This document shows, piece after piece, positions 60,523-64,000 of a stretch of DNA of 64,000 nucleotides. A model generated the notes under the pieces. It was given only the letters and a program-made list of their open reading frames with translations. It was not told the DNA's origin and did not search any database. Position 1 is the first letter of the stretch. Each line of letters starts with the position of its first letter. This DNA comes from Lepturacanthus savala. Taxonomy: Eukaryota; Chordata; Actinopteri; Scombriformes; Trichiuridae. Both the position numbers and the translations under genes were made by a program. The stretch spans positions 14,491,031-14,555,030 of the forward strand of contig CM060484.1 in the NCBI GenBank assembly GCA_030544235.1, written 5' to 3'.

Positions 60523-60726
60523 CAGGGGTCTCCAACCCTGGTCCTGGAGATCTACTGTGGGTGCAGTTTTTTGTTCCAACCAAGCAGGAACACACCTGAT
60601 TCTACTGATGAAGCTCCATAGCAAGGGCCCTAATGGTTGATTAGTAGAATCAGGTGTGTTCTTGCTTGGTTGAAACAAAAACCTGCAACCACAGTAGATC
60701 TCCAGGACCAGGGTTGGAGACCCCTG
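60523..60726. mobile_element. hAT-type MITE with long inverted repeats
   Basis: 204-bp non-autonomous element. Its ends are CAGGGGTCTCCAACCCTGG and the reverse complement at 60726. The arms extend about 85-90 bp (through AGATCTACTGT and CACACCTGATTCTACT) around a short centre. It is flanked by a perfect 8-bp duplication CCTTAAAT (60515-60522 and 60727-60734). No coding capacity. This terminal sequence is common in fish genomes. Confidence 0.93.
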
Positions 60727-61199
60727 CCTTAAATAATGCTAAAACATCAAATACTATTACATGTGTACTGAATGATTTACCTATCCAAAACACAATCCAT
60801 TCCATATAATGAATAAAAAAATAAAATAAAAAAAGATAACAACAGCAGCATCCACAGTTTTAGTTGTATCAATTAACAGTGATATATTAGAACATTATGT
60901 CTTTAGAGCACATTGCATGGGGCATTAAGAAACACTTAATCGGCCTCGGTTTAGAGGGGCTGATCTGGTTTCTTCTCTCTGTAATTATCTCCCCTGTTTT
61001 GGAGGAGATTTCTTTCTTTCTTTCACTCACTATGATGTACAGTCCATTATCGCATTTGCTGAGAGATTCTTTCTTGCAGCGTCTCCTGTTGCACCTCAAA
61101 GAGGCACCAAACAGCAGATGTGTGGCTCCACCTCTAGTGCCCCTCCTTCTCCTTCTCAGCCTCCCGGTGGTGGAGCCAGGTAGCTGATGGGGCTGCATC

Positions 61200-61222
61200 T
61201 TGCTGCTGCTGCTGCTGCTGCT
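61200..61222. repeat. (TGC)n run
   Basis: Seven CTG/TGC units followed by TACT. Confidence 0.9.
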
Positions 61223-61404
61223 ACTTTTTGAAGCGTCTCATCGACAGCTCTGTTGAACCTCGGGTTCTGAGATCAGTATTATATTCCAGCAGTCACCAAC
61301 TTTGTTACTGTCCCTGTTACATTTTTTGTCTTTGGTGACCTTTGCACAGGAGCAGCATTTTAAACGTTGTTGGGTATCTAAAAAAAAAGAGAAAGTTGCA
61401 ACTC

Positions 61405-61643
61405 AGACAGTTGACCTTTTCATGGCAGCCATATTAACAAGAAATAGTAGGTAAACACAGGTGTTAACAATGATATTAATTAGGTTAATGTTCATTTAGC
61501 AGAGCTTTTCCAGTGAGTCAACATGCACAATAGCAGCACCCTGACTCTGTTTGACCTGAATGGAACCTTAATTAGTGTCACTGGTATCACCTGTGTTAAC
61601 TTACTATTCTTGTCTATAAGGCTGCAGTTACAAATGTCTATTG
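61405..61643. mobile_element. Palindromic MITE, copy B (inverted relative to A)
   Basis: Same family: its centre GTCAACATGCACAATAGCAG and GACCTGAATGGAACC is the reverse complement of copy A. The arms pair with each other (GAAATAGTAGGTAA with a TTAACTTACTATTC region). Confidence 0.7.
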
Positions 61644-64000
61644 TTATGTATGTTTTTATTTTATTATGTGGTATGTGGACTAATACTATCATTCACCTCC
61701 AATAGCTGGCTAACACCAGACCTTATCTGAGTGTAGACTGAGATGAGGTCGGGTTACCATCTGTTCATTTGTTCGTATTGGAAGCGTAAAAAGCCCAGAG
61801 CTGTTTATTGGGCACCATGAATGTCTATCAAATGCGTCTGTACGTAGCTTACAGCGAAAGTTGCTCATTCTTTTAAATAAACATTGAAAGGTAAATTACT
61901 GTCTGCCGCTATGTTGGATCCACAGTTATCAACCTTGCTGCACCCTTCCTCGTTCTGTGATGGGTTCCAGCGATAAGTGGAAAATTCGGTCCTTGGTGTC
62001 CAGACTAAATTGCAGAGTGGAGTGAATTCAAGGAAGGATGGGTACACTCAGGCTACTTCGAATATAAAATTGTATAATAATACTAAACAACGTAGTAATA
62101 CTTGTCTACTGTACCTGTCTGCACTGATCCCCACGGTGGCCGACTCAAAGGGTTCCAGAACAGCGCGTGTCTGGTGTGCTGCCACCCATTCGTCTTGATA
62201 ATGGCAGTTTCCAAAAAAAATAATTCAGCCTGTCCTCTCTGGACCTGTACTGTTGATGAATTGCGTCAGCGTAAACAATGTTGTACCTGGCACGCAGCCC
62301 ATCCCGCCGCTATATAGGAACGTGACTTCAATTGATTTAGTTTCATATCTCTCCTGTCCCAGACGGTCATATTGCATAAACAAGAAACTCGGCATCCATT
62401 CAGATGCTTAATACAGCAAATAAGTCATCTGCCGTTCATATACATATTATATTGATTTAGTTGTAAAGCAGTGGTGAAATTTATAGGACTTATCTCTGGG
62501 GAATATCTTTTGAGCTGGACTGAAATGCAGACAAATCTCTTCAGGCTTAGGTGAATTTAAGGCTGAAATTTCACTTTTAACACAATATAAAATCTGCTTC
62601 TGACGCAATGCATGGGTTTAGATTGACATGTAAGTCCAAACTGATGGAATATTTATTGCTTCTCTCTCTGCCTGGATCAGAAAGTGAGATAAGAACCCTC
62701 TGGTCACGACTGTCAGGATGCCTTAATGTTTAATTGACCATTGGGAATCAAGTTTTCACATGTACATCTGAACTGCCACCCCTGATTAAACATCTAATTA
62801 ATTTATCTGAGTGATTCATTAGGTTCTGTTTATAACTTTGTGATAATTACAAGATACATTCTGTGGAGACAATTTTCAGTTATGTGGGCCAGCCAAGGTT
62901 AGAGAAGCGACAGTTTGACCACAAAATTGAGTTTTGATCCACTTGACTTGTGATAAAACTCCTTGAATACCCAAGTGCCTTTAAGTAAGACACATATCCC
63001 TCACTAATGTATAGAACACTGCCACAGTCGCAGCTTTTCTCCCACTTGTTATATTGCTATTATTCTTGTTTTTCAGTGTTAAGTATTGTCATTGTTCATT
63101 ATAAAATTAACTAAGTTTTACGTTGCTTTTCTACCTTTTCAACATTCATTAGAGCCCCAAAGAGGCCCAGGACAAAGCTTTTTATCCAGGTTTAAATCCA
63201 TTGAGCTCATTCTTATGAATAATTAAGAAGAAGCCTATAATGGCAAGGTGCCCCAGTTCGATCCCAAGCTAATGAATCTATCACTAATGACTCACTTAGC
63301 ATCAGACTTGACATCAATAAACCAAACATTTAACCAACAACACCTCAGCATGAGTCTGTTAGAGTGAACTGTTAGCTCCTCGCTCTTCTGTCAGACCCAG
63401 CAACTCTTATTTCCCCAGAGGTTGTGGCAGGGGTAGAGCAGTTAGTCTGTTTTATTATCCTGCTTGTGTTACTCTTCTAAAATATTAAGAGGTTTTACAG
63501 GCTGGACATTAGACTCAGTGACCTAATCTTGTTTTTACTGCATTTTAATCGCTGTTCTCTTTGGGTAGATTTTATCTGGCCTGTTACATGTTACATTAGT
63601 TGAGTATTCTTCCACCAAAAGCTGGCACTGTTTTCAGTTGCTCCTCTGCACCAGTGACAGTTTTTCCACTCCCTATGTGGGTCTAAAAAAAAAGAAAAAA
63701 AAGAAAAACAAAGCCACAGAAGCTGCCAAATCCTAATATGCAACATCACCAGAAATGCCCTTAAAATAGAATCAAGTTATATATCAAATATCAAATATTA
63801 AAAAACACCCCTCTTATTATTCTTTTGACCTTTGAAAGATAGCAGCCACTTTGTCATCTAATTAGTAAATGAAGCCGGTTCAATTTAAAGTAGTGTGCTG
63901 CTTTAATATTATGTGTCACCACCTTAGACTGCTGCCATTGTTGGGACACTAACCATGCACTCGGATAGATATTAATACCATTATCTGTTCATAAAAGCAG

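Larger units (their letters stand above)
60735..64000. other. Distal upstream region with no recognised gene
   Basis: After the hAT-type MITE, only one recognised element (palindromic MITE copy at 61405-61643) and a short CTG run (61200-61222) are seen. The open frame at 60897-61187 and its antisense partner match nothing I know. From 61650 to the end I see nothing beyond AT-rich unique sequence. Confidence 0.55.

Noticed and set aside
60897..61187. 96-codon plus-strand hydrophobic frame and 103-codon minus-strand basic frame
   Set aside because: Neither resembles a known protein, and the two overlap almost completely. The Leu and Arg runs come from a CTC/CTT-rich stretch.

Overview
This is vertebrate, and most likely teleost fish, genomic DNA. 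It is AT-rich, gene-poor and intron-rich, with long dinucleotide microsatellites and a mix of repeats typical of ray-finned fish (Tc1/mariner, hAT and piggyBac-type MITEs, tRNA-derived SINEs, a Gypsy LTR element). The species cannot be named from the sequence alone.

One host gene is recognisable: the 5' part of a hyperpolarization-activated cation channel gene, best matched to hcn1, on the minus strand. Three coding exons are seen with good splice signals: exon 1 at 46392-46741 (start codon and N-terminal HCN domain), exon 2 at 39212-39635 (S1 to S4) and exon 3 at 15087-15248 (S4-S5 linker, S5 and turret). Together they make exactly 312 codons in frame. The exon carrying the pore helix, the GYG filter and S6 was not found and probably lies below position 1. 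So positions 1-15086 are read as part of intron 3, 15249-39211 as intron 2 (about 24 kb), 39636-46391 as intron 1 (6.8 kb), and 46742-64000 as 5' UTR, promoter and upstream intergenic DNA.

Intron 3 holds a Gypsy LTR retrotransposon (10746-13592) whose two 176-bp LTRs read as identical. Its interior is rearranged: gag is reduced to a short inverted piece and the reverse transcriptase lacks its first part. The same intron has a ZBED-type hAT transposase relic, a Tc1-type MITE embedded in a TA microsatellite and a TTAA-flanked MITE. Intron 2 has a piggyBac-like MITE, a complete Tc1-type MITE, hAT-type MITE copies, SINEs, long GT tracts and a perfect 41-bp foldback. Intron 1 carries an antisense SINE. 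The upstream region has a second perfect foldback, two oppositely oriented copies of a palindromic MITE, a short minisatellite, and a 2.4-kb hAT element with a perfect 8-bp target duplication and a decayed transposase, next to a 204-bp hAT-type MITE.

No tRNA, rRNA or CRISPR feature and no second host gene was recognised. Nothing here looks like a new multi-gene system. The most unusual items are the rearranged Gypsy copy and the perfect foldbacks.
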